From Devosia sp. (GTDB taxonomy: Bacteria > Pseudomonadota > Alphaproteobacteria > Rhizobiales > Devosiaceae), in contig NZ_JAQGJV010000010.1 of assembly GCF_028290435.1 (NCBI RefSeq), positions 1 to 64,000 on the forward strand: a stretch of 64,000 nt of DNA, in the 5' to 3' direction. Below the pieces are notes generated by a model. That model had not been told where the DNA came from. It searched no databases and saw nothing but the letters and a program-made list of their open reading frames with translations. The translations under genes and the position numbers were made by a program. Of this stretch, positions 8,207-16,855 are shown piece by piece; within the stretch, counting starts at the first letter, position 1, and each line of letters opens with the position of its first letter.

Positions 8207-8854
8207 ATGCTGACTGCGTTCGACGTTGGTATCGGAGTGCTTGTGCTGATCTCGGCGATCCTCGCCACGGCGCGGGGACTGACGCGCGAAGTGCTCTCGC
8301 TGGTAACATGGGCAGGCTCGGCCGCCATCGCCATCTATATGTGGAAGTACCATCCGGAGATCGCGCAGGGCTACATTGCCGATCCGACCGTTGCCGATAT
8401 CGCCACCGTGGTGGTCAGCTTCATCGTCGCGCTGATTGTGCTGCATCTGCTGACCATGCGGATCGCCGATTTCGTGGTGGACAGCAAGATCGGCCCGATC
8501 GACCGCACGCTGGGCTTCGTATTCGGCGTGTTGCGCGGCCTGCTGATCGCCATCGTCGTCACTATTTTCGGCACCTGGCTGCTGGGTTCGAACCTGCCCC
8601 CGTGGGCGAAGGAATCGCAGTCGCTGCCGCACCTGACCCAGATGGGCAATTCGCTAATCGCCATGCTGCCGCCGGACCTGGAGAAGCAGGTTACGGAAAT
8701 CCTCAAGGGTGGCACGGGGCTGACCGAGGATCCAACTGATCCCACCGGCGCGGCTGCCGAAGGCACCGACGAAACCGAAGATTCCAGCGTTCCCGAGGCC
8801 GGTACCACCGTTCCCGCTCCGGCAGCGCCAGTCGCACCGGCGACCAATCTTTGA
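8207..8854 (+). CDS. cvpA: CvpA family membrane protein
   Basis: About 215 aa protein with four predicted membrane segments in the first 145 residues (for example DVGIGVLVLISAILATARG and GFVFGVLRGLLIAIVVTIFGTW), the CvpA/colicin V production family layout. A soluble tail rich in Thr, Glu, Pro and Ala follows. The start at MLTAFDVGIG is preferred because the family begins there; an in-frame ATG at 8168 would add 13 unlike residues. cvpA next to purF is a widely conserved pairing. The molecular role remains poorly defined; envelope homeostasis is the usual suggestion. Confidence 0.9.
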   Translation: MLTAFDVGIGVLVLISAILATARGLTREVLSLVTWAGSAAIAIYMWKYHPEIAQGYIADPTVADIATVVVSFIVALIVLHLLTMRIADFVVDSKIGPIDRTLGFVFGVLRGLLIAIVVTIFGTWLLGSNLPPWAKESQSLPHLTQMGNSLIAMLPPDLEKQVTEILKGGTGLTEDPTDPTGAAAEGTDETEDSSVPEAGTTVPAPAAPVAPATNL

Positions 8855-9010
8855 TCATATTGCGGTGAGTGTGCGTCACTCGCCACACGATGAACCAGAA
8901 GCCCACTATGATGGGCTTGACGATTAGGCGACCCAGCAATGCATGGGGATGCCTGATCATGGCGCCGCCGCTGGCGGCGCGCCAGTTTCTGCGGTTGAGG
9001 CAGCATTGGA

Positions 9011-10513
9011 ATGGAGAGCCCGGTGAACCATCCGAGCGACGACACTTTCGATATCGATGGCGACACGCTGCATGAAGAGTGCGGCGTGTTTGGCATTTTG
9101 GGGCATAGCGACGCCTCGACGCTGACGGCGCTGGGCCTGCATGCGCTGCAGCATCGCGGCCAGGAAGCGGCCGGCATCGTCAGTTTTGACGGCCGACAGT
9201 TTTATACCGAAAAGCGCATGGGGCTGGTCGGCGACCACTATACCGACCCGGCCCTGCTGGCCAAGCTGCCTGGCACCATGGCCATCGGCCATACGCGCTA
9301 TTCCACCACCGGCGAAGTGGCGCTGCGCAATGTGCAGCCGCTGTTCGCGGAACTGGAAGCGGGCGGTATTGCCATCGCGCATAATGGCAATTTCACCAAT
9401 GGCCTGACGCTGCGCCGGCAGATCATCGCCACGGGCGCCATCTGCCAATCGACCTCTGATACCGAGGTGGTGCTGCACCTGATCGCGCGCTCGCGGCACA
9501 CCTCGACCACGGATCGCTTCATCGACGCGCTGCGGCAGATGGAAGGCGGCTACGCCATGCTGGCAGTGACCCGCACCAAGCTGATTGCCGCACGCGACCC
9601 GATCGGCATCAGGCCGCTGGTGATGGGCGAACTCGATGGCAAGCCGATTTTCTGTTCGGAGACCTGCGCGCTGGACATTATCGGCGCCAAATATGTGCGG
9701 GACGTCGAGAACGGCGAGGTCGTGATCTGCGAGTTGCAGCCTGATGGCTCGATCACCATCGAAGCCCGCAAGCCGGTGCGGCCCGAGCCGGAACGGCCAT
9801 GCCTGTTTGAATATGTGTATTTCGCGCGCCCCGATTCGGTGGTGGCCGGCCGCAGCGTCTATACGGCACGCAAGCGCATGGGCATTAATCTGGCCAAGGA
9901 AGCGCCGGTCGAGGCCGACGTGGTGGTGCCAGTGCCCGATGGTGGCACGCCGGCAGCTATCGGCTATGCGCAGGCCAGCGGCATTCCGTTCGAACTGGGC
10001 ATCATCCGCAACCATTATGTAGGGCGCACCTTCATCGAGCCGACGCAGTCCATTCGCGCGTTTGGGGTGAAGCTCAAGCATTCGGCCAATCGTGCCGAAA
10101 TCGATGGCAAGCGGGTCGTGCTGATCGACGATTCGATCGTACGCGGGACGACGTCGGTCAAGATCGTGCAGATGATGCGCGACGCGGGCGCTACCGAGGT
10201 GCATATCCGCGTCGCCAGCCCGATGATCCGGTATTCGGATTATTACGGCATCGATACGCCCGATCCAGAGAAGCTGCTGGCCAATCAATACAAGGACCTG
10301 GAAGCGATGTGCCGCTTTATCGGCGCCGACTCGCTGGCCTTCCTGTCCATCGACGGGCTCTACGACGCCGTTGGCGGCGAGCCGCGCAATAACCTCGCGC
10401 CGCAGTTCACCGATCATTATTTCACCGGCGACTATCCGACGCAGTTGACCGATCTCAACGGTCGGGCCAAGAACGAGCCGAAACAAATTTCCCTGCTTCG
10501 AGAGGCCGGTTAG
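9011..10513 (+). CDS. purF: amidophosphoribosyltransferase
   Basis: 500 aa enzyme of the first committed step of purine synthesis (PRPP + glutamine to phosphoribosylamine). The class II glutamine amidotransferase domain has its catalytic Cys in EECGVFGI (C24), exposed after propeptide removal. The PRTase domain carries the PRPP motif VVLIDDSIVRGTTS. Two starts are possible: ATG 9011, or GTG 9023, which has a better-placed GGAGAG ribosome site. The stop overlaps the following SDR start by one base (TAGTG), suggesting coupling. Confidence 0.96.
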   Translation: MESPVNHPSDDTFDIDGDTLHEECGVFGILGHSDASTLTALGLHALQHRGQEAAGIVSFDGRQFYTEKRMGLVGDHYTDPALLAKLPGTMAIGHTRYSTTGEVALRNVQPLFAELEAGGIAIAHNGNFTNGLTLRRQIIATGAICQSTSDTEVVLHLIARSRHTSTTDRFIDALRQMEGGYAMLAVTRTKLIAARDPIGIRPLVMGELDGKPIFCSETCALDIIGAKYVRDVENGEVVICELQPDGSITIEARKPVRPEPERPCLFEYVYFARPDSVVAGRSVYTARKRMGINLAKEAPVEADVVVPVPDGGTPAAIGYAQASGIPFELGIIRNHYVGRTFIEPTQSIRAFGVKLKHSANRAEIDGKRVVLIDDSIVRGTTSVKIVQMMRDAGATEVHIRVASPMIRYSDYYGIDTPDPEKLLANQYKDLEAMCRFIGADSLAFLSIDGLYDAVGGEPRNNLAPQFTDHYFTGDYPTQLTDLNGRAKNEPKQISLLREAG

Positions 10514-11247
10514 TGGCTGATACGCAAGATCTTGCCGGCAAAGTCGTCCTCGTCACCGGCGCCTCGCGCGGAATTGGCTATGCCAGCGCCAGGGAGGCCG
10601 CGCGTCGCGGGGCCCATGTGGTGGCGGTCGCACGCACGGTCGGGGGCCTTGAGGAACTCGACGACGAAATCCAGGACCTGGGCTCGTCGGCGACGCTGGT
10701 GCCGCTCGACCTGCGCGATGGCGACGCTATCGACCGGCTGGGTGCGGCAATCTTCGAGCGCTGGGGCGCGCTCGACGGGTTGATTGCCAATGCGGGCATG
10801 CTGGGCACGCTGTCGCCCCTGCCCCATGTTGCGCCGGAAGAGTTCGAGAAGGTCATGGCGGTCAATGTGACGGCTAATTATCGCCTGTTGCGTTCGACCG
10901 ACCTGCTGTTGCGTCAGGCCGATGCCGGGCGCGCGGTATTCGTGTCGTCGTCTTCGGCCAAGTCGGCGCGGCCTTATTGGGGTCTTTATGCCGCCAGCAA
11001 GGCGGCGGTGGACGCCATGGTCAAGGCCTATGCGGGCGAAGTCGAGCAGACCAGCGTGCGGGCCAATGTGTTCTATCCGGGCGCCGTGCGCACGGCGATG
11101 CGGGCCAAGGCGATGCCGGGGGAAAATCCCGATACGCTGCCACAACCGCGCGAAATTGCCGGTGCGCTGGTGGATATGGTCTCGCCGAACCTGACGCAGA
11201 ACGGGCAGATTTACGACGTGGCGCAAAAGGGCTTCGTGGCGCTTTGA
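10513..11247 (+). CDS. SDR family NAD(P)-dependent oxidoreductase
   Basis: 244 aa classical short-chain dehydrogenase. The cofactor motif TGASRGIG is at 15-22, NAG at 93-95, the catalytic Ser in VSSSSAK (about 147) and the YxxxK pair at Y159/K163. The GTG start overlaps the purF stop, and this purF-SDR arrangement is common in Hyphomicrobiales. The substrate is unknown; the family there is often labelled as a YciK-like or 3-oxoacyl reductase-like enzyme, which the sequence cannot confirm. Confidence 0.9.
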   Translation: MADTQDLAGKVVLVTGASRGIGYASAREAARRGAHVVAVARTVGGLEELDDEIQDLGSSATLVPLDLRDGDAIDRLGAAIFERWGALDGLIANAGMLGTLSPLPHVAPEEFEKVMAVNVTANYRLLRSTDLLLRQADAGRAVFVSSSSAKSARPYWGLYAASKAAVDAMVKAYAGEVEQTSVRANVFYPGAVRTAMRAKAMPGENPDTLPQPREIAGALVDMVSPNLTQNGQIYDVAQKGFVAL

Positions 11248-11266
11248 GTCGTTGCGGAGATATTGA

Positions 11267-11881
11267 ATGAGCCTGGTTCGTCCATTTGCCACGGCTGACC
11301 TCGACAGCCTTTATGCAATTTCGCTGGCCACCGGCGATGCCGGCCGCGATGCGTCGCCCCTGCATCAGGACGGGCGGTTGATCGGGCATATCTATTCGGC
11401 ACCCTATGCGATGCTAGCGCCGGACCTGGCATTCGTGGCCGAGGACGACGCGGGTTTGGCCGGCTATGTGGTCGGCGTGGCGGATACGCGGGCGTTCGAC
11501 CGGCAGCTCGAACGGGACTGGTGGCCGGCGCTACGCGGGCAATATGCCGATCCATCGGGCTCGACGCCGGAAAGCTGGAATGCCGACCAGAAGCGCAGTT
11601 TCGCCATTCATCACCCCGGCAAGACACCTGATGAGGTCGTCGGCCCCTTCCCCGCGCATATGCATATGAACCTGCTGCCCCGGCTGCAGGGGACCGGTAT
11701 GGGGCGCAAGCTGTTCGAGCGCTGGATGGCGAAGGCGCGGGTACTGGGCGTTCCCGGCGTGCATGTCGGCGTCAGCCCCACCAATGCGCGCGGTATGGGC
11801 TTTTGGCAGGCGATGGGCTTTGAACGGATCACCCTGCCGGGCAAGGCGATATGGCTGGGCCAAAAGATCAACCCAGCCTAA
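11267..11881 (+). CDS. GNAT family N-acetyltransferase
   Basis: 204 aa. The GNAT acetyl-CoA signature lies late in the protein (about 145-165), PRLQGTGMGRKLFERWM, a Q/R-x-x-G-x-G/A type motif. It is followed by VHVGVSPTNARGMGFWQAMGFERI, the typical beta5-alpha4 end. The middle part (residues 75-130) is an insertion seen in the subgroup similar to fungal/bacterial hyaluronidase-associated acetyltransferases, a weak resemblance. It lies 19 bp after the SDR and is probably the last gene of that operon. The acceptor substrate is unknown. Confidence 0.85.
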   Translation: MSLVRPFATADLDSLYAISLATGDAGRDASPLHQDGRLIGHIYSAPYAMLAPDLAFVAEDDAGLAGYVVGVADTRAFDRQLERDWWPALRGQYADPSGSTPESWNADQKRSFAIHHPGKTPDEVVGPFPAHMHMNLLPRLQGTGMGRKLFERWMAKARVLGVPGVHVGVSPTNARGMGFWQAMGFERITLPGKAIWLGQKINPA

Positions 11882-11884
11882 CTC

Positions 11885-13162
11885 TTATTCGATCCGCGTC
11901 ATCATCATCTTGTCGATACGGCGACCGTCGAGGTCGACGACTTCGAATTTCCAACCGCCATGTTCGAAGGTTTCGCCTTCGGCGGGCAGACGGTTGATGA
12001 TGGACAACACATAGCCGGCAACGGTTTCGAACTTGGCGTCCTTGGGGATGGCGACGCCGAGACGGTCGGCGAATTCGTCGACGGGCATCCAACCGGCGAC
12101 GAGATAGGAGCCATCTTCACGGCGAACTACGGCCGGATCGTCGCCGGTCTCTTCCTGAAACACGCCGGTGATGACTTCGAGGATATCGCCCGAGGTGACG
12201 ATACCTTCGAAGTGGCCATATTCATCCACCACCAGCGCCATGTGGACGGTGGAATTGCGGATGGCGCGGACGACGTCGAGCGCGTCGGCGTGGTCCATCA
12301 CGACGGGAACCGGGCGCACGAATTTGCGGATTTCCAACGGCTGGCCATTGGCGAAAGTAGAGATCAAGTCGGTGATGGCAACGACGCCAATGATGGAGTC
12401 GGCATCGCCATCCTGCACCAGCAGGCGCGAGCGATGGGTGCCGACGATGGTGCGGCGGATTTCATCGGGAGCGTCGGCGAGGTCGATCACCTCGACATCG
12501 AGACGCGGGGTCATCAGACCGCGAGCGGAGCGGTCGGCCAGGCGCATGACGCCGGAAATCATCGAATGCTCATCGCTTTCGATGACGCCGGCGGTGGTGG
12601 CCTCGGCGATGATGGTCTTGACCTCTTCTTCGGTCACCGTCTCCTCGCTTTCGCCGCGCTGGCCCAGAATGGTCAGCACGGCCTTGCCGGAAATATCGAG
12701 GACCCAGACGATGGGCGAGCCGACCTGGGCCAGCAATTGCATTGCGGGCGCGACGCGCGCGGCGACGCGCTCTGGATCGCGCAGGGCGATCTGCTTGGGC
12801 ACCAGTTCGCCCAGGATCAGCGACAGATAGGTGATGATGACGACAACGACGACAACGCCCAGCACGTCCGCGACATTGGGGGCGACACCGACGGTTTCGA
12901 GCCAATCGGTGAGCCGGAGGCCCAGCGTGGCGCCGGAGAAGGCGCCCGAGAGCACGCCGACCAGCGTGATGCCGATCTGCACGGACGAGAGGAACTTGCC
13001 GGGGTCTTCGGCGAGACGGATGGCGATGGCGGCGCCCTTATTGCCTTGATCGGCAAAGACGCGCAGGCGCGCGGGGCGGGCAGACACGACCGCCAATTCG
13101 GACATCGACAACGCACCGTTGATGATGGTCAGAACGACGACAATCAGGATTTCTACGAACAA
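11885..13162 (-). CDS. HlyC/CorC family (CNNM-CBS) membrane protein
   Basis: 425 aa. It has an N-terminal CNNM/DUF21 membrane domain (about 1-165; first segment FVEILIVVVLTIINGALSMSE, with the conserved LGELVPKQIAL), a pair of CBS domains (about 210-330; LMTPRLDVEVIDL, GIVTSGDILEVI) and a C-terminal CorC_HlyC domain (about 345-425). The family is linked to magnesium/cobalt efflux or homeostasis. The start is TTG with a weak ribosome site, and no better in-frame start exists before an upstream stop. It converges with the GNAT gene, the two stops lying 3 bp apart. Confidence 0.88.
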   Translation of the reverse strand: MFVEILIVVVLTIINGALSMSELAVVSARPARLRVFADQGNKGAAIAIRLAEDPGKFLSSVQIGITLVGVLSGAFSGATLGLRLTDWLETVGVAPNVADVLGVVVVVVIITYLSLILGELVPKQIALRDPERVAARVAPAMQLLAQVGSPIVWVLDISGKAVLTILGQRGESEETVTEEEVKTIIAEATTAGVIESDEHSMISGVMRLADRSARGLMTPRLDVEVIDLADAPDEIRRTIVGTHRSRLLVQDGDADSIIGVVAITDLISTFANGQPLEIRKFVRPVPVVMDHADALDVVRAIRNSTVHMALVVDEYGHFEGIVTSGDILEVITGVFQEETGDDPAVVRREDGSYLVAGWMPVDEFADRLGVAIPKDAKFETVAGYVLSIINRLPAEGETFEHGGWKFEVVDLDGRRIDKMMMTRIE

Positions 13163-13359
13163 GGTGTTTTCACGATATGCGGCCCCGCACTCAGCATCGG
13201 GTCGCTTAGGACGCTGTAGTTATAGGGGCAAATCGGGCGATTGCACTATAGCGGGGAGAAAAATGTCGGGGACGGTGGGGGTTGAAAGGTGAAGCCCCTG
13301 CTTGGCGCATCTTGTTTGCGGCGCCGGCCCCCTCACCCGCCTCCGCTTCGCTCGGTCAC

Positions 13360-13440
13360 CCTCTCCCCGATGGGGAGAGGAATTCTGATAGCTCAGCGCC
13401 CTCTTATACTTCTCCCAGTCGGGGAGAAGTATAAGAGGGC
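13360..13440. repeat. two consecutive perfect hairpins between der and the CorC-family gene
   Basis: First stem CCTCTCCCC-GAT-GGGGAGAGG (13360-13380). Second stem has 19 bp arms, 13398-13416 and 13422-13440, around the 5 nt loop AGTCG. The preceding CCCTCACCCGCCTCCGCTTCG wording is that of a dispersed Hyphomicrobiales intergenic repeat. The 301 bp interval (13163-13463) holds no gene. The stems lie just past the der stop and probably end or stabilise that transcript. Confidence 0.75.
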
Positions 13441-13463
13441 CGGAAGGCATAGCAGAGCGGACG

Positions 13464-14915
13464 TTAGCCCAGCTTGCGCTTGGAGACGTCGTCGTAGGGG
13501 TTTTTGCTGCCGGCGCGGACCCAGAGGCGGATGGGGGCGCCCTGGATGTCGAAGGCTTCGCGCAGGCCATTGGTGAGATAGCGCAGGTAAGCCGTCGGCA
13601 GGGCGTCGGGACGCGAGGCGAACAGGATGAAGCTGGGTGGCCGCGTCTTGGCCTGGGTCATGTAGCGGATCTTGAGGCGACGCCCCGAGACGGCCGGAGG
13701 CGGATGCCCCTCGACCATGCCGGCGAGCCAGCGATTGAGCCGCGCGGTCGAGACGTGGGAGTTCCACGAACGCTCGATCTTGAAGATCGCGTCCATCAGC
13801 TTGTCGATATTCTTGCCGGTGAGGCCGGACAACGTGACCAGCGGGACGCCGCGGATCTGTGGCAGCAGCCGCGTGCAGGCTTCCTTGAGGGCGGCCAAGG
13901 CGGCGTTCTTGTCCTCGATCAGGTCCCATTTATTGACGGCGATGACGAGCGCCCTGCCCTCGCGTTCGACCAGATCCGCCAGCGCCAAATCCTGCTTCTC
14001 GAACGGGATGGTGGCATCGAGCATCAGCACGACGACTTCGGCATATTGAATAGAGCGCAGGCTATCGCCGACGGCGAGCTTTTCCAGCTTTTCCTGGACG
14101 CGCGCGCGGCGGCGGATGCCGGCGGTGTCGACCAGGTTGATGACGCGGCCTTCCCATTCCCACGGCACCAGAATGCTGTCGCGGGTGATGCCGGCTTCGG
14201 GGCCGACCAGCACGCGGTCTTCGCCGACCATGCGATTGATCAGGGTGGACTTCCCGGCATTAGGACGGCCGACGATGGCGACGTTGAGGTAGCGCTTGGG
14301 ATTCCAGCGTAAAGTTGCCTCGTCGCCCTCACCTTCCAGCATGTCCTCGGTGATGTCGACATCGGTCTCGGGCATGTCCTCAAGATCGGCAATGGCCTTG
14401 GCATCCTGCACCAGGGCGGCGGCGTCGATGGCCTGGGATACGATGGAATAGAGCTCGGACATGCCCAGGCCGTGTTCGGCCGACAGGGCGATGGGCTCGC
14501 CAAAGCCAAGCTTGAAGGCTTCGACCAGGCCCGATTCGGCGGCCTTGCTTTCGGACTTGTTGCCGACGAGGTGCACGACCTTGCCGGCCTTGCGCAGCAC
14601 CTGGGCGAAGCGCTGATCGAGCGGCACCACGCCGGCGCGGGCATCGATCATGAACAGGATGACGTCGGCTTCCTTGATGGCCAGCTCGGTCTGCTGGCGC
14701 ATGCGGTCTTCGAGGCTGCCGTCGGTGACGTCCTCATAGCCCGCAGTATCGAGAATGCGGAAGGTCAGGTCGGCAATGTGGCCCTCGGCCTCGCGGCGGT
14801 CACGGGTGACGCCGGGGGTGTCATCCACCAGGGCGATCTTGCGGCCGACGAGGCGATTGAACAGCGTGGACTTGCCGACATTGGGGCGACCGACAATAGC
14901 AACGGTGACGGTCAT
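13464..14915 (-). CDS. der: ribosome biogenesis GTPase Der (EngA)
   Basis: 483 aa double GTPase needed for 50S subunit maturation. First G domain: GRPNVGKST (9-17), DTPG, DTAGYED (56-62) and NKSE (119-122; NKxD in most). Second G domain: GRPNAGKST (216-224), DTAGIRRR and NKWD. The C-terminal KH-like domain occupies about 385-483. A variable acidic linker (170-205) joins the two domains. It lies directly downstream of the TPR protein gene on the same strand (36 bp). Confidence 0.96.
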   Translation of the reverse strand: MTVTVAIVGRPNVGKSTLFNRLVGRKIALVDDTPGVTRDRREAEGHIADLTFRILDTAGYEDVTDGSLEDRMRQQTELAIKEADVILFMIDARAGVVPLDQRFAQVLRKAGKVVHLVGNKSESKAAESGLVEAFKLGFGEPIALSAEHGLGMSELYSIVSQAIDAAALVQDAKAIADLEDMPETDVDITEDMLEGEGDEATLRWNPKRYLNVAIVGRPNAGKSTLINRMVGEDRVLVGPEAGITRDSILVPWEWEGRVINLVDTAGIRRRARVQEKLEKLAVGDSLRSIQYAEVVVLMLDATIPFEKQDLALADLVEREGRALVIAVNKWDLIEDKNAALAALKEACTRLLPQIRGVPLVTLSGLTGKNIDKLMDAIFKIERSWNSHVSTARLNRWLAGMVEGHPPPAVSGRRLKIRYMTQAKTRPPSFILFASRPDALPTAYLRYLTNGLREAFDIQGAPIRLWVRAGSKNPYDDVSKRKLG

Positions 14916-14951
14916 GGCAGAGATATCCGATCAGAGGGAAGGCGGCCGGCC

Positions 14952-15908
14952 CTATTCGAGGGTCGGCTCAGCCTCCGCAGGGGCAGCAGGCTTGGTGGCG
15001 TCGGCGGCAGGCGCAGACGGAGTGGCAGGCGCCGGCGTGGCGGCGGGAGCAGCCGGCGCCGATGCCGAAGGATCGATAGACGGCGCCGCAGGAACGGGCG
15101 CGGGTGCAACTGGCGCGGGCACGGCGGGAGCCGGGGTCACAGCAGGTTCGGGAGCGGGTGCCGGCGCCGGGGTGACGGTGATGTCATCGCCGACGATATT
15201 CTGGACGGCAGCGGCAGCGTCCTTGGCAGCCTGATCGACCGGCGCTGGAGCGATATCGCCGGCCGAGGTGAGGGCCGCGATATAGTAGCCCACGCGGTTG
15301 CGCACGGTGCTCTGGCTCATCGGATCATCGATGACGGCCTGGAAGCTGGCCTGGGCATCGGTGAACTTGCCGGCCTTGTATTGGGCGAGGCCCATCGCTT
15401 CGCGGGCGGCGTTGCGCAGCGGATTGCCTTCGGTGGCGATGGTTTCGACGCGCTGCTGCACATCGGCCAGGGTGCCGGCGTCGACCATCAGCGTGCCGCC
15501 GAGAACAAGAGCGAGTTCGCGCAGGCGCTGATTGGAGAGGCTGACGGCCAGTGCGTCATAGGCGGCGACCGCGTCGGTGACCTTGCCATCCTTGGCGAGC
15601 AGGCCGGCCTGCTTGAACTGGGCCAGCATCGGATAACTGCCCGAGCCATCGGCGATCAGGGTATCGAGCTGGGTCTGCGCCGCGGCGATATCGCCGCCAT
15701 CGGCCAGGTCGAACGCAGCATAAAGCTCGTCCGACGACTTGGCGGCATTGTTGGCGTGATACCAGGTCCAGCCTTCATTGGCGGCGACGCCGACCACGAC
15801 CAGGACCGCGGCCCCAATGATATAGGGCGCGAACCGACGCCAGAAATTGCGCATCCGGTCGGAGCGCAGTTCCTCGTCGACTTCGCGAAAAATATTATCC
15901 TGAGACAT
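14952..15908 (-). CDS. YfgM-like tetratricopeptide repeat membrane protein
   Basis: 318 aa starting at MSQDNIFREVDEELRSDR, chosen because this is the family N-terminus; the open frame continues upstream to 16010 without similarity. One membrane segment (about 25-45, FAPYIIGAAVLVVVGVAANE) precedes a TPR_21/YfgM-type region (about 50-220). A low-complexity Pro/Ala tail of about 85 residues follows. The family is linked to envelope assembly alongside BamB and Der. Here der follows directly, without a bamB between, which differs from the order I expect in relatives. Confidence 0.85.
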   Translation of the reverse strand: MSQDNIFREVDEELRSDRMRNFWRRFAPYIIGAAVLVVVGVAANEGWTWYHANNAAKSSDELYAAFDLADGGDIAAAQTQLDTLIADGSGSYPMLAQFKQAGLLAKDGKVTDAVAAYDALAVSLSNQRLRELALVLGGTLMVDAGTLADVQQRVETIATEGNPLRNAAREAMGLAQYKAGKFTDAQASFQAVIDDPMSQSTVRNRVGYYIAALTSAGDIAPAPVDQAAKDAAAAVQNIVGDDITVTPAPAPAPEPAVTPAPAVPAPVAPAPVPAAPSIDPSASAPAAPAATPAPATPSAPAADATKPAAPAEAEPTLE

Positions 15909-16045
15909 GGCGTGCCTGATGGTCTTGAGCCGAATTGCGCGCACGTTTAGCACGTGGCTTCCATATTGCAAATGCAGCGGTTCCCGGTGTTTGCAGAGTT
16001 GGGGCGGCATACACGCTAAAGCGCGCTGTTCGAGCCATGGTGGAG

Positions 16046-16708
16046 TCAGAACAGCAGGCGGGTTGTGCCCGGCCGGTCAGGGTCGAGCGCGGCTTGTGTG
16101 CCTCGGAGGAGCCATTCGCCGCGCACTTTGTGGCGCCCTGTCCCGTGAATGCTGTGGATCAGGCAGAACCGGCCGACGCGCCAACCGAATGGCTGCGGCA
16201 GATGCTGCTCGGGCAGAACCGCGCCACCGTAGAATAGCGTCATGTGCGGGGTGCCGGGCGCCTCTTCGGCGGGAAGGCCGCTTTGCATCATGGCTGTGCA
16301 AATCGCCGTGTAAAGCGCGGTCAGTTCCGCCTCGCCGGTGCTGCAGCGCACTACGGTGGCCCGCTTGGGGCCGTTGTTCCAAGTCAGGAAGCGATCGAAG
16401 ACGACGTCGAACGGCGCAAAGTCGACGGCGGCGGCGGCGGTGATTGCACGATCAACAATATCGGCTGGGACAGTCGTGTACGCGCCGACGCCGTTCAGTG
16501 AGACATGCAGGTTATCGGCTCGTATCGGAACGCCGCCGTGTTGTGATGCCATCGTCGCGGCGAGCTGCGATATGGCAAGCGCCTCATCGGCGCGTGGCTG
16601 GAAAGCGAAGAAGAATTTGTGCGGCAACTGGCGCGCCTTTTCCCGCAGGCGCACCGGCATGCTGGCCGGAGCGCCGAAGAGACAGAGCTGGCGCGGGTCA
16701 TGTCGCAC
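16046..16708 (-). CDS. thpR: RNA 2',3'-cyclic phosphodiesterase (LigT/ThpR, 2H family)
   Basis: 220 aa two-histidine phosphoesterase. The two catalytic motifs are HVSL (68-71) and HMTL (155-158), with the usual spacing; the family acts on 2',3'-cyclic phosphate RNA ends and 2'-5' linkages. The start is GTG. A promoter with a LexA-type box overlaps the predicted transcription start just upstream, so expression is probably damage-inducible. It lies between the TPR protein gene and guaA, all on the minus strand, but has its own promoter. Confidence 0.88.
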   Translation of the reverse strand: MRHDPRQLCLFGAPASMPVRLREKARQLPHKFFFAFQPRADEALAISQLAATMASQHGGVPIRADNLHVSLNGVGAYTTVPADIVDRAITAAAAVDFAPFDVVFDRFLTWNNGPKRATVVRCSTGEAELTALYTAICTAMMQSGLPAEEAPGTPHMTLFYGGAVLPEQHLPQPFGWRVGRFCLIHSIHGTGRHKVRGEWLLRGTQAALDPDRPGTTRLLF

Positions 16709-16716
16709 TGGTCTTC

Positions 16717-16763
16717 GTTCCCTATTTGTTCTATGAACATAGCGAACGAAACCAGTGAGTCAA
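16717..16763 (-). promoter_or_regulatory. SOS-type promoter of the RNA 2',3'-cyclic phosphodiesterase gene
   Basis: Read on the minus strand: -35 TTGACT (16763-16758), a 16 bp spacer, -10 TATGTT (16741-16736), then GAACAAATAGGGAAC (16731-16717). The last element is the exact reverse of GTTC-N7-GTTC. Its core GTTC-CCTATTT-GTTC differs from the radA box by one base. The box sits over the expected start site, where LexA would block initiation. Binding is inferred from consensus. Confidence 0.7.
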
Positions 16764-16855
16764 CATGTGTCGAGTGCTGTTTATAGGGCTGGGTTGGGGG
16801 GCCCGAGCCACAGACCGGAGATCGCCCATTCGACGTTCTCCGGTCAAGTTGATCC

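Noticed and set aside
14472-15950. 492-codon open frame on the plus strand
   Set aside because: Antisense to der and the TPR gene; the Gly/Arg-rich middle is the complement of the Pro/Ala tail codons.
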